Source of the DNA: Rhododendron vialii | Taxonomy: Eukaryota > Streptophyta > Magnoliopsida > Ericales > Ericaceae | Reading direction: 5' to 3' | Assembly (NCBI RefSeq): GCF_030253575.1 | Contig: NC_080563.1 | Location: 36,745,501-36,809,500, forward strand | Length of the DNA: 64,000 nucleotides | Shown here: piece by piece, positions 35,018 to 47,200 of the stretch | Layout of the letters: each line of letters begins with the position of its first letter | Numbering within the stretch: position 1 is the first letter of the stretch | Position numbers and translations under genes: made by a program | Notes under the pieces: model-generated | What the model was told of the DNA's origin: nothing | Databases searched by the model: none | What the model saw: only the letters and a program-made list of their open reading frames with translations

Positions 35018-35803
35018 GGAAATTTCGTCCCCGAAATTTGACAACTAAAAAAAAAAAATGTAATTTAATTCCACGCTTCCGCTGCGCACTCTGATCACCC
35101 ACTCAAATACACACAACCAAATCATATCAAAACCATGAAATTGGTTGACTAAACCAAATAAGTGAACTGAACATAGAAGAATTACCAACCAATTTGGATT
35201 TTGTTCTCAATGCTTAATCCACGTAACATAGCATCAAAGTCAAAACATTTCGAGAGATTGCACAAAATTAATTAACCAAACTTAAATTCAATCCAAAGCT
35301 CTACTAAACACACATGTATACTTGTACCCGCTTCGAGTAGAGTATGATTACATGAACATATCTTTAGCAATGAACACCTACTCCAATGTTATCCAAGAAT
35401 ATGCACCAGTCGGTTTCTTTCTTTCTTTCTTTTTTTTAAAGAAAGAAATCAATTAAGCAACAACCAGCATCATAATCACTGAAATATGCTCTGAATTTAC
35501 TAAGCTAGAGCAGCATCTCAGTCCCCAGATACACCTTCACTTTTCACAAACAAAAAGTTTCACCTACGGCTAATGACTAACCAGCAGCTAACCACAGATG
35601 AACTCCTATATAAATGACTTTTCCTCAGTCAAGGTAAACCAATATTAAATCAGAGTTAATCATCCTAAGTTTGATCTTTGAACTGTCCAAAGGACTATAA
35701 AATGATCTCCAAATTTTGTTTATGAAAATTAAGTAATCGAATTCTATGCTTCTACATTGTCCTCTAACCATCCACTTTATCCCATATAAGATCTATTTCC
35801 TAT

Positions 35804-35815
35804 GCTCTGATACCA
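35804..35815 (-). promoter_or_regulatory. Primer binding site (initiator Met-tRNA)
   Basis: TGGTATCAGAGC on the minus strand, two bases inside the 5' LTR, is the standard primer site of plant LTR retrotransposons. Confidence 0.92.
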
Positions 35816-35817
35816 AT

Positions 35818-36702
35818 TGTAACAACCCGGATTCACAAGTACCACGATATTTAAAAGACCACAATCTGACTTTTATTCCCAAATTTTTTTTTTTTACAAT
35901 TTATAACTATCTCTAAAATAAATAAACAACACCCACTCTCGCAGCAACTCGGACGAGCCCGCACCACCAGCACCTGACCCCCTAACCAACCTGCAAGCTG
36001 GAGTCCAAAAGGACCCCAGGAGTGTGTGAGACATAACAACGTGTACAATATCAACATCAAATAAACTGCACAACGTCAATCACCACGTATAACACCAACC
36101 ACGAATATAACACGTTCCACATAAATGGAACCACATATCCGGTCCTCCTCGGTATATGACGGATGACATACCACCTCACTAGCCTCACCACAGCCCATTG
36201 GCCAACATGTCTTTTGGCATAGCTTATTAGCCTAGTCACCCCGCCACATACCAAACAGTTCCACGACATACGGTCACCGCACATAACACAACCAACAAGA
36301 ACCCAACATTAATATTGTACGAGAAATATGTATCTCATACTCACCCTCAAATCGCCTTGAATATCGCACCTAAGTTCATCTCCGGAAGCCTCTGCTATAG
36401 TTTCAGTTTCTTTTCTTTTAGTTCCCTTTACTAACATATTGAAACCGTGCGCCCAACATAGACCACCAAACTGCCTCCTTCCTAAGCTTTCCAATTGCCT
36501 TTCCTTCCTTTATACAAAACGTAATGAACTCAAAGTGGACACATGTCCAACACTTGTTCACCTATCTTTATTAAAACTCTCTTATTAGATATATATGCAC
36601 ACAAGTTGACCACCTGTGCACACTCCACGCCACACACCTTCACTTACAGCCACCTAATACTTACATGCATAAATCAATAAATTTAGTATACGGGGTATTA
36701 CA
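35818..36702 (-). repeat. Right LTR (5' LTR of the element)
   Basis: 885 bp, the same length as the left LTR. Differences seen by eye: ATATTTAAAAG for ATATATAAAAG, CCGGAAGCC for CCGGAGGCC, and CTCTTATTAG for CTTTTATTAG. Confidence 0.95.
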
Positions 36703-37049
36703 AATTCCAAGTTAAAATTTCATTATAAATTGATTCGCGGGAGAAAATTGAAATAATAATATTCCAATAGAAAGATTTAAAAGGTTTTTTTTTCTAAGTA
36801 CAGAAGAAGCCAACTTGAGTTTTTAATTTTGCATGTATTTCAAATGATTCAAATGATTATAAATGGAAAGTAACACGAAATATTATTTTTTTATACGAAA
36901 TCTCACGAAAATTGCTTATGTAATTCTATTTTTATCATTTTTATTCTGATTCAAGTTGATTTAACACATTGTTTGTTTGTTTTTTTTAGACTGTTTGTTT
37001 ATTTTAAATCATAGCTGTTTTACAAAATTGTGGATGTATGTCAGATATC

Positions 37050-37375
37050 ACGGACAACATGGAAGACAACTTAGCTTAGGTTACAAACTCTCGCTAATTA
37101 TGGTATACTCTGACAAAAAGTTTAGTAACACAATTTCGGGACACAACTCCGGACAAAACTATGTTTGATGCCTTCTGAACCCAAAATCAAACGGTTTTGG
37201 AATAGTTGTGTCTCCCGTTGTGTTGTTAAAGTTGGGTTGCATTGCTCTTCCTCCAAATTTGACATTCCGACAAAATTCCCTCCAATATTTGTAGAGATCG
37301 ACGGACGTGTAAAAACCATGCTTGATCCTCCACACGAGGCCCCGCTCAAAATCCGTCCTATAATGATTGTCCGGT
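37050..37375. repeat. Duplicated upstream segment, copy 1
   Basis: It aligns with 37610-37920, from the AGCTTA word through AAAAAGTTTAGTAACACAA to ATCGACGGACGTGTAAAAAC and GAGGCCCCGCTCAAAATCCG. Each copy contains a hairpin in which AGTTTAGTAACACAA faces TTGTGTTGTTAAA, so each may include a small MITE. Confidence 0.85.
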
Positions 37376-37609
37376 CCGCAAAATGATGACTGAAAAATAA
37401 TGTATTTTCTTTAAAAAAAATTGCAAACTTTTTCCATAAATTAAAAGAACTAATCGACATCTAGTAAATTGTTGATTTTTTTTTTGAAACTTTATTGCAA
37501 AAAATGTATTATTTTTACGCCTATGTTATGCAAACGAGACAAACATTATGAAACAGAAGGAATATTTATTTTCCTTAGCAAAACGGGGCCTTATTCAACC
37601 ATCTTAATG

Positions 37610-37920
37610 TCCCAGCTTAAGTTATAAGCTCTAGCTAATTATGCTTTACTCCACCAAAAAGTTTAGTAACACAACTCCCGGACACAATTCTAAACATAAC
37701 TGTGTTTGAGGTCTTCTGAACCCAATGCGTTTGTGAGATTACTCACAATCGAACGATTCTGGATACAATTGTGTCGCACACGTTGTGTTGTAAACTTGGG
37801 TCGCTTTGCTCAGACTCCAAATTTGTCGTTCCGACAAAATTCCCTCCAATATTTGCGGAGATCGACGGACGTGTAAAAACGACGTGCGATCCTCCACCGG
37901 AGGCCCCGCTCAAAATTCGT
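37610..37920. repeat. Duplicated upstream segment, copy 2, next to the RhoGAP leader
   Basis: The partner of 37050-37375, about 560 bp away in the same orientation, ending just before the CT-rich leader of the RhoGAP gene. The block from CCGACAAAATTCCCTCCAAT to CGACGGACGTGTAAAAAC is almost identical in both. Copy 2 is closest to the transcription start and may be part of the promoter or leader. Confidence 0.85.
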
Positions 37921-38299
37921 TCGCTTCTCCCGCGGGTTTCCGCTGGCCCAAGTCTGGCATCGTGAACGACACAACAGAAGAGAGAGAAAAAAACACACGC
38001 ACAAACCCCACCCCCCTTCTCTCTCTCTCTCTACCTTTTCCTTTCTTCTTCTCCAATCCGGCATTCCTATCGGTTGTTTTTGTACAATTTCTATACCGAG
38101 GTACGCATCGAATCGACGTTTTCTGATCCACATTTTGATATATTAACGTTGTCACGAACCCTACAACGGTTTCATCTGCGTGTGGTTCGATTGCTTGGGT
38201 TGAATGTGAATATTGCAGGTTAATGGCGGAAGGTTAATTTGTGGTCTCGATTGATAATAATACTATTATTATTCAGGGAATGCCATTTTGAATCGGACG
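37921..38299 (+). promoter_or_regulatory. Leader region of the RhoGAP gene with a 5' UTR intron
   Basis: A CT-rich stretch (about 38010-38065), typical of plant leaders, is followed by a donor ACCGAG/GTACGC at 38101 and an acceptor ATTATTCAG at 38276. The start codon lies 23 bases into the next exon. A start site cannot be fixed, but an untranslated first exon ending at 38100 fits well. Confidence 0.6.
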
Positions 38300-41200
38300 A
38301 TGACCAATCGGAACATCACAGACTCTTCTCAGGTGCCAAAAGATTGCTATTTTGTTCAAATTCTGTAGCGCATTGCTGCATTGTACATTCCTTTGGAATA
38401 AGGGTCTTGCTGACCACCGTCCACTGGGCATTGGTTTTTATATATGCATATAATGCGAAATGAGTTAGAATAGCGATATACTATCTCACATATATCGATA
38501 CATATTCACGGATATGATCAATAATAGTTTTTTGAATATGAATATTGATACACGTTTTCCACATTATAATTGGGTGGTGATTAGCATTTTCGTTCAAATA
38601 ATACCGACTCTTTAGTACTCGTGCTGGAGGATTTTCTATGAATTGGAATCTAAAAATAATGAAGAAATTTGTGAGTAGTGTACAGAAATATGTGAAACTA
38701 CATAGAAAAGAAGCACGTGAAATGTTCCATTCGAATTCTAATTTATTGTCATCATAAGCACCGCCGATGTTGGCACGACTAGTGGAGGCTGAATTTTTGG
38801 AGAGTGCGGCGAAAAACCTGGAACCATAAAAGCCTTTTGGGTTGGCGTGATTTAGGACTTATAAGGTCAAAACAGTACTATAGAAAACCACATAGTAGTG
38901 GTTGATACTTGATATTACTAGGGAAAATATTCATGGTGAGTGGAGTCAGTTGATCCCTGTGGTATCAACATGGCTCCGCCTCTGAGAACAGCTGTTTGCA
39001 AAAGTAAGTTGATTGTGTGGATGTGTCATGATATGCTTACTATAGTTTTTTCTTTGTGTTTGAGGGAGAGGGCGGTAATCACCATCCTCCGTCTGGGCCA
39101 CCAGATCACCTACTTTCTCGTGGTGGCAATAAGGTAAATTGCCAGTTTTCGCCAGTGTAGAATTTGACATATGTTTAAAAATATGAAGAAATTTGTGAGA
39201 AGTGTACAGAAACATATAAGTTGGTAGTGTGGATGTGTAATAATATGTGGCGAGTGGAATCAAGTTTACCCCCATGGAATCAATGTGGCTTCGCCTCTGA
39301 GCACGATCATTTGTAAATAAGTTGGTAGTGTGGATGTGTAATAATATGCTTACTATAGTTTGTTCTTTGTGTCTTAGGGAGAGGGCGGAAATCACCATCC
39401 TCCTTCTGGGCCACCAGATCACCTACTTTCTCGTAGTAACAATAAGGTAAATTGCCAATTTTCCCTCTTGTGTATGATTTAAATAGAATAGTTCGATACT
39501 AAGTTTTGAAGTGGTTTCTGGCACATTAGAGCAATGGAGATCTCTGATCTATGACAAATGCAAATGTTGTTTGGTTATCTTATCGGTTATTGAGGACGGC
39601 AATATATGGGAGATTGACTAAGGTTTTTTTTTGGTTGGATTTCAAATTGCTATTGTCATCTTTCATTGTTTTTAAGGACGAAGTTTTAAGTGGAAGCTTT
39701 ATAAATAGCACGAGATTTACTAGAATTGACAAACGCATAAAATTCAAGGAGATGGTAGATATTTGTTGCTTGATTGTGATTAGATAGTACATTCTGGTTT
39801 TGTATTTAGATAAACATGTATGCACTTGGTAAGTACATCACGTTTTAAAAGATTTACGATGTCCCGCAGGTTTTCAAGAGTGGACCACTGTTTCTATCAT
39901 CCAAAGGTATGCTTTACTTCCCCGGTGGGCTACGAACTTGCCATAGTAAGAATGCAAGAAATTGGAACACGGGCACATTCCATTTTTCTCTTTGGCTGGT
40001 TATGTATTTTCTAACCAACAATTTACAAGGATTAGGGGCCATGGGGGACTGACCTTTGTCTTTTTGTCAGACATGTATTGATTTTTCTTATTTCAGGGGA
40101 CGCTATGGCATAATACATTACGACATTAGCGTGAAATCAATTTTAAAGTACATCAGCAGATACTTTTTTGTCAAGACTTTGACTTTTGATCTTAATTTGC
40201 TATTCCACAATCCTACTTGTGCAGGAATCGGATGGACATCCTGGAAGAAAAGGTGGTTTATCTTGACTCGCACCTCATTGGTCTTCTTTAGAAGTGACCC
40301 GGTAAGCAGCATTTGCTTAGTTTTTTTTTTTTTTAATTCTCACAGAAATGTGTCATCTTGACATGTGAATCTTTCCTTGATATTATTGCTTGAGGCCAAT
40401 CAAGAAGGAAAAGAAGAAGAGTTATTGCTTGAAAATTTGTGCCCTCCTTTTCTTTCATCATACGAAATAGTTTTGAGGTTGATGTTGTCCAATTTGTTCC
40501 TCTTTCTTACCAATTTTGTGGGATCCTTGGAGGTGATTCAATTTTACTGCGATGGCCACGGGCAGACATAACTCTGCCTATGACGACCTCAAGCAAGGTT
40601 CATGGTGCATCACCTGACCATTTGCTGTTTGTCCATACTTACTATGGCAATAGAGAACTTTGATGAGAGAGGAACGTATCAAACAGTTCTTCTGTTCAAT
40701 TATTATGCCGAGACTCTAATAAATCCTTGTGTTGGGCGTTCTGTATACATTGCTTAGGAAAATTCTACAAAAGGAAGTTGGAAACACTTTGTGATTTCTA
40801 GAGAATTTTTTTTTTCTCTCGGACAAGTATTGGAGTGGTAGATGGCCGTAAATATATTTTGGAAGTGACTTGTATGTTTTAATTGGAAGTTTTTGAACAA
40901 GCAAAGGAGGATCAGAATAACCATTTTCCACAAACTGAGAAGTTGTTGCAACTTGCAAGCCCTTGGTTTTTCAATTCTTCATCTTTCTTATTTCCCCTTC
41001 TTTGAAGTTTACATATGAGTTTTGCAGTGTCCTTTTAGAAGACATTACTGTCAGCTGTTTAATTTGACAGGTATAGAATGTAGATTGACCACAGTCTTGA
41101 CCTTCTGTGTAGGGTTTGCTGGTTTGTTACTTTTTGGATCAGTACAGACCTTTATATGGCAAAGTTCTACTAAAAATTGAATATGCTCATAGGGTGTTAA

Positions 41201-44200
41201 TGAGCATAGAAATATGCGCCCTTGTGCTTTATATTTTAGGCTCTTTTTTGTGGATAGCGAGTAGTCAACTTACGAGAATCAGTAACTATGAACTTTTGGC
41301 TTGATATTGGATTTACTGCCCTGACTCTGGTGGGGTTTAAAAGATACTTTTGCAGTTTTGTGTTGCATTAATAAGGACATAACTCAGGTCTTTAAGTGGT
41401 GCATACTTACTGAATTGTGGAAATGTAGGTTTCGCCTATGTTTTGGTGAAGGTGCAGTGTCTGAAGTAGCATTAAGTTATAAAAGATTAAGATGATATTA
41501 TAGAGCGCTAGGAAAATGGGCAGAAAATGATGCTGGACATCGTGACTTGATGCTAATTGGAATTCCAAATTACAGTACGATACCTAGTACCTTGGTTGTT
41601 CTTTGGGCGGTTTTAGTTTTTCTTATTAGCAAACCTCTCTCTCCCTCTTTCTTGGTGCATGTGGGGTTCATTCCTTTTAGGTGTTTTTTTTTCTTTCTTA
41701 TCCTGACATATGTTTCATCTTTCTTGGTTTTCCATTCAGAATGCTGTTACTCAAAAGGGGAATGAGGTGAATTTGACGCTTGGTGGTATTGACCTAAACA
41801 ATTCAGGCAGGTTGGCTTGCTTCTTTTGATTTTGAATTGGTCTCTCAGTCAGCCTTTCTGCAAGCAGTTGCTGTGATAGTTATTTGTATTGTTTACTCAC
41901 CCTCCGATGATTCTTTTTGATAAATTTCTAGAGTAGATGTAAAAGCAGATAAGAAGCTCCTGACTGTGCTCTTTCCTGATGGTCGCGATGGGCGAGCTTT
42001 CACTCTCAAGGTGCCTTTTGTAGATCATTGTTGTTTGTTGCTCTTAGTTAAAATGTCCCGGCATTCATTTTTCCTTGTTTCCACTTCTTGCTTGAAGTCC
42101 AAGTCCTATGTTACCAACATGAACTCTTCTTAGCGTTTAAGTACCCGTGTCGGGCACTGGACACTCGGTTAAGGGCATGAGATATGTCTCCAATGTTGAG
42201 ATCGACATTCATCTCGTGACCCATGGGTAACACTACAATTATATGCATGGAATTCTCTAGCACCTCCTAAACACCATTTACACCAGAAAATAGACAAGCT
42301 ACTAAGGCATGTCAGTCTTTCGTCATGCTCTTGTGTCCTCGAAATGGCAATTAGATGAGTATGACACTCATCACATACCTGCACATGACATCCATACCCA
42401 AATCCAATGTAACATAGGCTCCAACAGTATCGTTTTTGAATTTTCTCCCTTTTTCAGAGTGTTCTCTCTCTAAATTTAGTTAATGCTCGCATACATTTCC
42501 AGCCACGTGCTAGATAAGGAAGTGTGAACAAGAATTCACCCAAAGATGGAATACCCCGTAGGGGTTTGCAAGGATAAAACCCTCCACACATTCCAATGGG
42601 AATAATTCAAACTTCACGGAGGTGGATGACCTTATCTACTTCTCCCTTAAAAGGGCTAAGGGCTAACACTATTAGCAGGGTCAAACAACTCAACCCCACC
42701 GGGGCTAGAACTCCACAACTGATGTTTTGCATATCATCACATAATAATTGTTTCAAGTTATTCCTCTGCAAGACCAGCAGATAGAGAATGTTGTTTTCCC
42801 TGCTGTTGTTGTGTTCTAGTAATTACCTTTGGTGCTGCAGGCTGAAACTTCAGAGGATTTACATGAGTGGAAGGTCGCACTTGAAGAAGCTTTGGCGCAA
42901 GCACCAAGTGCTACTCTTATAATGGGGCAAAATGGCTTATTCAGGAATGATCAGTCTGATGCATTTGATGGTTCTGTAGATCAGTGTATGTTCCTTTGTG
43001 TTAAGGTTATGTTGCTTGAATTAGCTTCCTTTGTAGGTTTCTGCAGTAGCCTTACTGGTATGAACAGCTAGCACAGTTTCGTAGAAGGAAATTTCTCAAC
43101 AAGCATTACATGATTTATTCTTGGATTTTACGTAAGTTACCAGGGACCGATAGTTATACCGTTATATGGCAAATAGCCAAAGCTGACCTTTTCCAGGTAG
43201 GGGTTGGGGGAGAAGCTTGCCTTTTTGTATCTTCACTTATGTTGCACATCACGTACCCACTTCTTGCCCCCACTTTTTTTTCTCCAAACTAAAACTTCTA
43301 ATTTTGAGCACCAGCTTGATAACTGGTGATGTCCAGACAAAATAACATACTATGTTTCCTGCAATCTTATCTCTCATGCATTTTTTGTTCTCTGTTTTTT
43401 TGCTTTACCAATTCTGACTTTCCCGTAACCTTCTCCGCTTATGTCATGTCTTTATTTCATCAACTTGAAGTTCCACATCAGTATTCTTCTTTTCCTTGTA
43501 TGTTTAGTGGTCATTGATGTGGTGCATAACTCTCAACTTTCTTAAGAAGCTAATGTCTTCCTCTTTCTTTGTTTGAATTTTATTCTCTTTAGTAAAGGAG
43601 AAGCAGCCAGTTAAATCCTTGGTCATCGGTCGACCAGTTTTACTTGCCCTAGAAGATATAGATGGAAACCCATCTTTCTTGGAGAAAGCCCTTAGGTTTG
43701 TAGAAGAGCATGGTGAGATATCTCATTTTACTGGTATTTAAAGTTTTGTGCATGACTTCTGTGATCTATCAGGCTCTTAGTACGCCATGACACAAATCCT
43801 ATCTGTAGTTTCTTTTAGAAGAAAAGGGCAATTGATTTAGAAGAGATGAAGTTTCTTTTGGTCCTGAAAGTGGACTATTTTATTCCGATAGCTAACCCTC
43901 ATTAGTTTCAATCATTGTTCTTTATTTTACCAATTGTAAGAGGCACTGGACACGAGAAGTTTCTCTGTTTCCACTGCAAATGGATTTATTCATTTAAATG
44001 TGGTACTGGTAACTCATAGGCATTCTCAAACTATGTGTAAGCACCATTGCAAAGTACATCTACGAAATCTATATAGTAGAAAGCAGGATATTATGAGGAC
44101 AGAACTTTTAAATTCTTTGCAACCTGACAGTACTATTTTATTACCAATTCAAACAACATTTTATATGATTTATGCTGGAACATTCGTAGTGCATGATAAT

Positions 44201-47200
44201 CTGTTTGTAGAGATGCAATAATGGGGTCAAACAACTTTGGATATGGACCACCTACGGGAATACGGATGTGTACGGTAAGTGTTCACTGGCATGTGGGAAA
44301 GGATGAATTTTAGCTCCCTCAAAAGGAAAAGACAAAATGTCACTATCCTTTTGTTTTACCCACATGTCCTACATGATAAATTAAACTTCTTGACTTTTTT
44401 TTGCTCCTCTTCATTTTCTGTACTAGTTATTTATAGTGCCAACTATGGGTCATTGGTATTTAGATGATATTTTCTATTGAATCTTGCATTCTATTCATCA
44501 ATAGCCTAGTAAATTGAGCTAGAAAGACCTTTATGACATGCAATATTTATTTTAACTAGGACCAACCAACCCTGTAGATTCTCCTCCCCGTACATATCGT
44601 GACATTGAATATCTTCCTTTATACGTGTTTCCTTGTTTGTCTCTGATCATTTGACAGTGATGTTCCAGGAGTCAAAGTAGAAGGGATATTGCGGCAAGCT
44701 GCAGATGTTGATGACGTTGAACATCGAATTCGAGAATATGAGCAGGGTTTGTATATTTTGATCCACTGGTCTTCATGTTTTGATGTCAAATTTTCATCTC
44801 TAATTACAGCTAACTTTGGAGTGTCCTTTTTATAGTTCGGTTTTGGACCCACTGCTGCCTGTGTTGTCAGTTTTCAAGTTGAGTTTTGGGGAATGACATG
44901 ATCAATAATTTCCACTGAAGCCATTTTTTAGCTGACTTGAGGACTTGTTTTTTGCAATGTTCTAAAAGTCGCTAGGCTCTAGTCGGGCGGTCGGCCACCT
45001 TCGAGCTTCGAGGTCTAGTAATCGGCGATTAATTGGCCCATAGCAATTAGTAATCGGCAATTAATCGGTGCATAGCAATTAGTCGGATCTAGTCGGATAG
45101 GCCCCGCCAGCAATTAATTCTTATTTTTAGAACACTGGTTTTTTGGTTCATATGTGCCATCCCAATGTGTTTTCACATGTCCTTTTCCAATTTTTAGAAG
45201 TACTTCACTGTTAACAAATGAAACTAAAGATGTATGCCCGTCTAACCAATTTGCTAATTGCCAGGCTGCAAGGGTGCATTCTGTATGCGCCATTACAATT
45301 ACAAGGACCTAACTGTCTGATACAGCACGTGCACACACATACACACTTTATGTTTATGTTTATGCAATTATTGTTTTTGGCGAAGTGACGTATACTTAAG
45401 GTACTGATTAGGGACAATGACACAGTTCCACTGTATGATTAATGTAAGGATTGCCAAAATGTGGGGATGAGAGAGTTTTGAATTATGCAACATGATTCAA
45501 TTGCTTTCTCCTGTTTTGTTATTCAGGAAAAACGGACTTTTCTCCAGAAGAGGATGCACACGTAATTGCTGATTGCGTCAAGGTATCTACTCCGAGGAGA
45601 ATACAAAAGTTTTCTCACAGGTGACGATGTTTTTTTTTATTTCATGTTGCTATATTTACTGTTTCTCTATGGTATTGTTCCAGTATGTTCTTCGGGAGTT
45701 ACCATCATCTCCAGTACCTGCATCTTGCTGCAAAGCACTACTAGAAGCATGTCGTAAGTTTTCCATCAGGCTTTTTTCAACTGGATCTGTTTTGCTTTTT
45801 ACTGGTTGAGACATTTCAGTAAAATGTACTGACCCTTGCAGGATAGAGTTCATTTTCACCTTTGGCTTCCCCCACCAATGATCAAACAAATATCCTACTA
45901 TGTTTTCTGCTCAATAGGATAGAACTTTCGCCATTATCCGATTTTTGGTGAAATACTTTATTAAGTTTAATGTAAGCCCTTATTTTTCATGGAAGGGTAA
46001 ATTAATGAGATTCAAGCTTCCGGATTTTTTTTGTTTTGATAGATTTATAAACTTACAACAAACAAATCAAGGAAATTTATTCAAAAGTTCCTCTATTGTT
46101 CCACCAGCCATAGTTTGGTGTCTTCCATAGTAGCATTTTCATATTTAGTTATCACGGGGACTATTAGAAGGATGAGAGTACATTGCGTTCATTTGGTCAC
46201 ACAAGTTGCAGTATTCCATTTAGAAATAGATGCAATAGTATTCTATCATGGTGTCCTGATCCTAAGTTTGTATGGATGGATTCTTTTTTGTTACCGGGGT
46301 CAACTCCATTCAGCCATAATATTTCAAAACGAGGAGGCCCTAGAGGAACTACTATTTCTGTGAGTTTTGAACTTAAAACTCCATGGTATCTCTCCATCTT
46401 ACGAGTGTAATAGTGGAACTGCGCACCACTTGTACATCGTTTTTAATCTCATTATGACTTGGTAGTTCGGAAGAGATTCCCCAAAAGTTCAACAAACCGT
46501 TATTGAGTTTAGCTCCGTTCTCAAAGGAGCCAACTCCGCTTACTTTGTCTTACCTCACTGCAGTATGCGAACTTCTGTATCTTTTTCTTGATTTTATTGA
46601 AGTATCAGGCAGGAAGGCGCTGCTTAAGTTCCCTAAAAGCTGTTTCTCTGAACTCTCTTCGTTCTCTTCTTCTGTACCCTTGCTTAATTTGTTTGTGTCT
46701 CTCTGCTCTTGCCGGTAGGGATCACATACGTGGGGTATGTTGGAGCTTGGCCCACAAGCACCTTACTATTTTATAGTACTCTTTTCTTTTGCGTTATCCC
46801 TGATGCTTGCTTATGTAACTCCCACCTTAGCATTCCTTACCCTGGCATTTTCCACCAAAAAAATCCCAGCCATACTTATCCATGTTCAACCCAGCAATCA
46901 CCACTCTTTACCACAAGTGCATCACAGGTATCATAGTTGTATATAAACTCATAATATCAATGGCAGCCAGTAATTTACTTTATGACATACTAAAAATACA
47001 AAATAACTTAGACTACAAAAATGCGGGGTATCACACATATAGCAGGATAACAGGCATTTTAACTCCCTCCCTCCTTTCACTTTATCCCAGTTTCATTGAG
47101 ATAATAGTTCTGAAAGGGACATTGGCCATTTATATTGTAGGCAGTCGGGGGAAATTTTCTCAACAGGACTTTGGCCATTTCTACTATAGTACCTTTTTTT

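Larger units (their letters stand above)
34120..36702 (-). mobile_element. Non-autonomous Ty3/gypsy-type LTR retrotransposon
   Basis: Two 885-bp LTRs flank an internal region of only 813 bp, and AATTC is duplicated at both sides (34115-34119 and 36703-36707). The element reads on the minus strand: the LTR starts TGTAATACCCCG and ends GGGTTGTTACA. A primer site TGGTATCAGAGC, matching initiator methionine tRNA, lies two bases inside the right LTR, and a purine tract AAGGAGGGGATAT lies directly before the left LTR. The words CGGGGACGAAATTTCC just before the tract resemble the 3' end of Ty3/gypsy elements. No gag or pol frame is present, so it needs proteins from a full element elsewhere. By eye the LTRs differ at about three positions, so the insertion is young. 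Confidence 0.95.
38930..39460. repeat. Tandem duplication of about 310 bp carrying the exon
   Basis: 38930-39150 aligns with 39245-39465, including intron sequence (TGGATGTGT, ATATGCTTACTATAGTTT) and the exon. A further partial copy of the intron part lies at 39215-39245, and an upstream word (GAAGAAATTTGTGAG) recurs at 38660 and 39184, so more than one step was involved. Confidence 0.85.

Noticed and set aside
34359..36494. Identical short frames in both LTRs (75 and 61 codons)
   Set aside because: They repeat because the LTRs repeat; no retroviral or other domain is present.
37165..37965. Related frames in the two copies upstream of the RhoGAP gene as a small gene family
   Set aside because: Changes between copies alter many residues and the frames end at different places; the similarity comes from DNA duplication.
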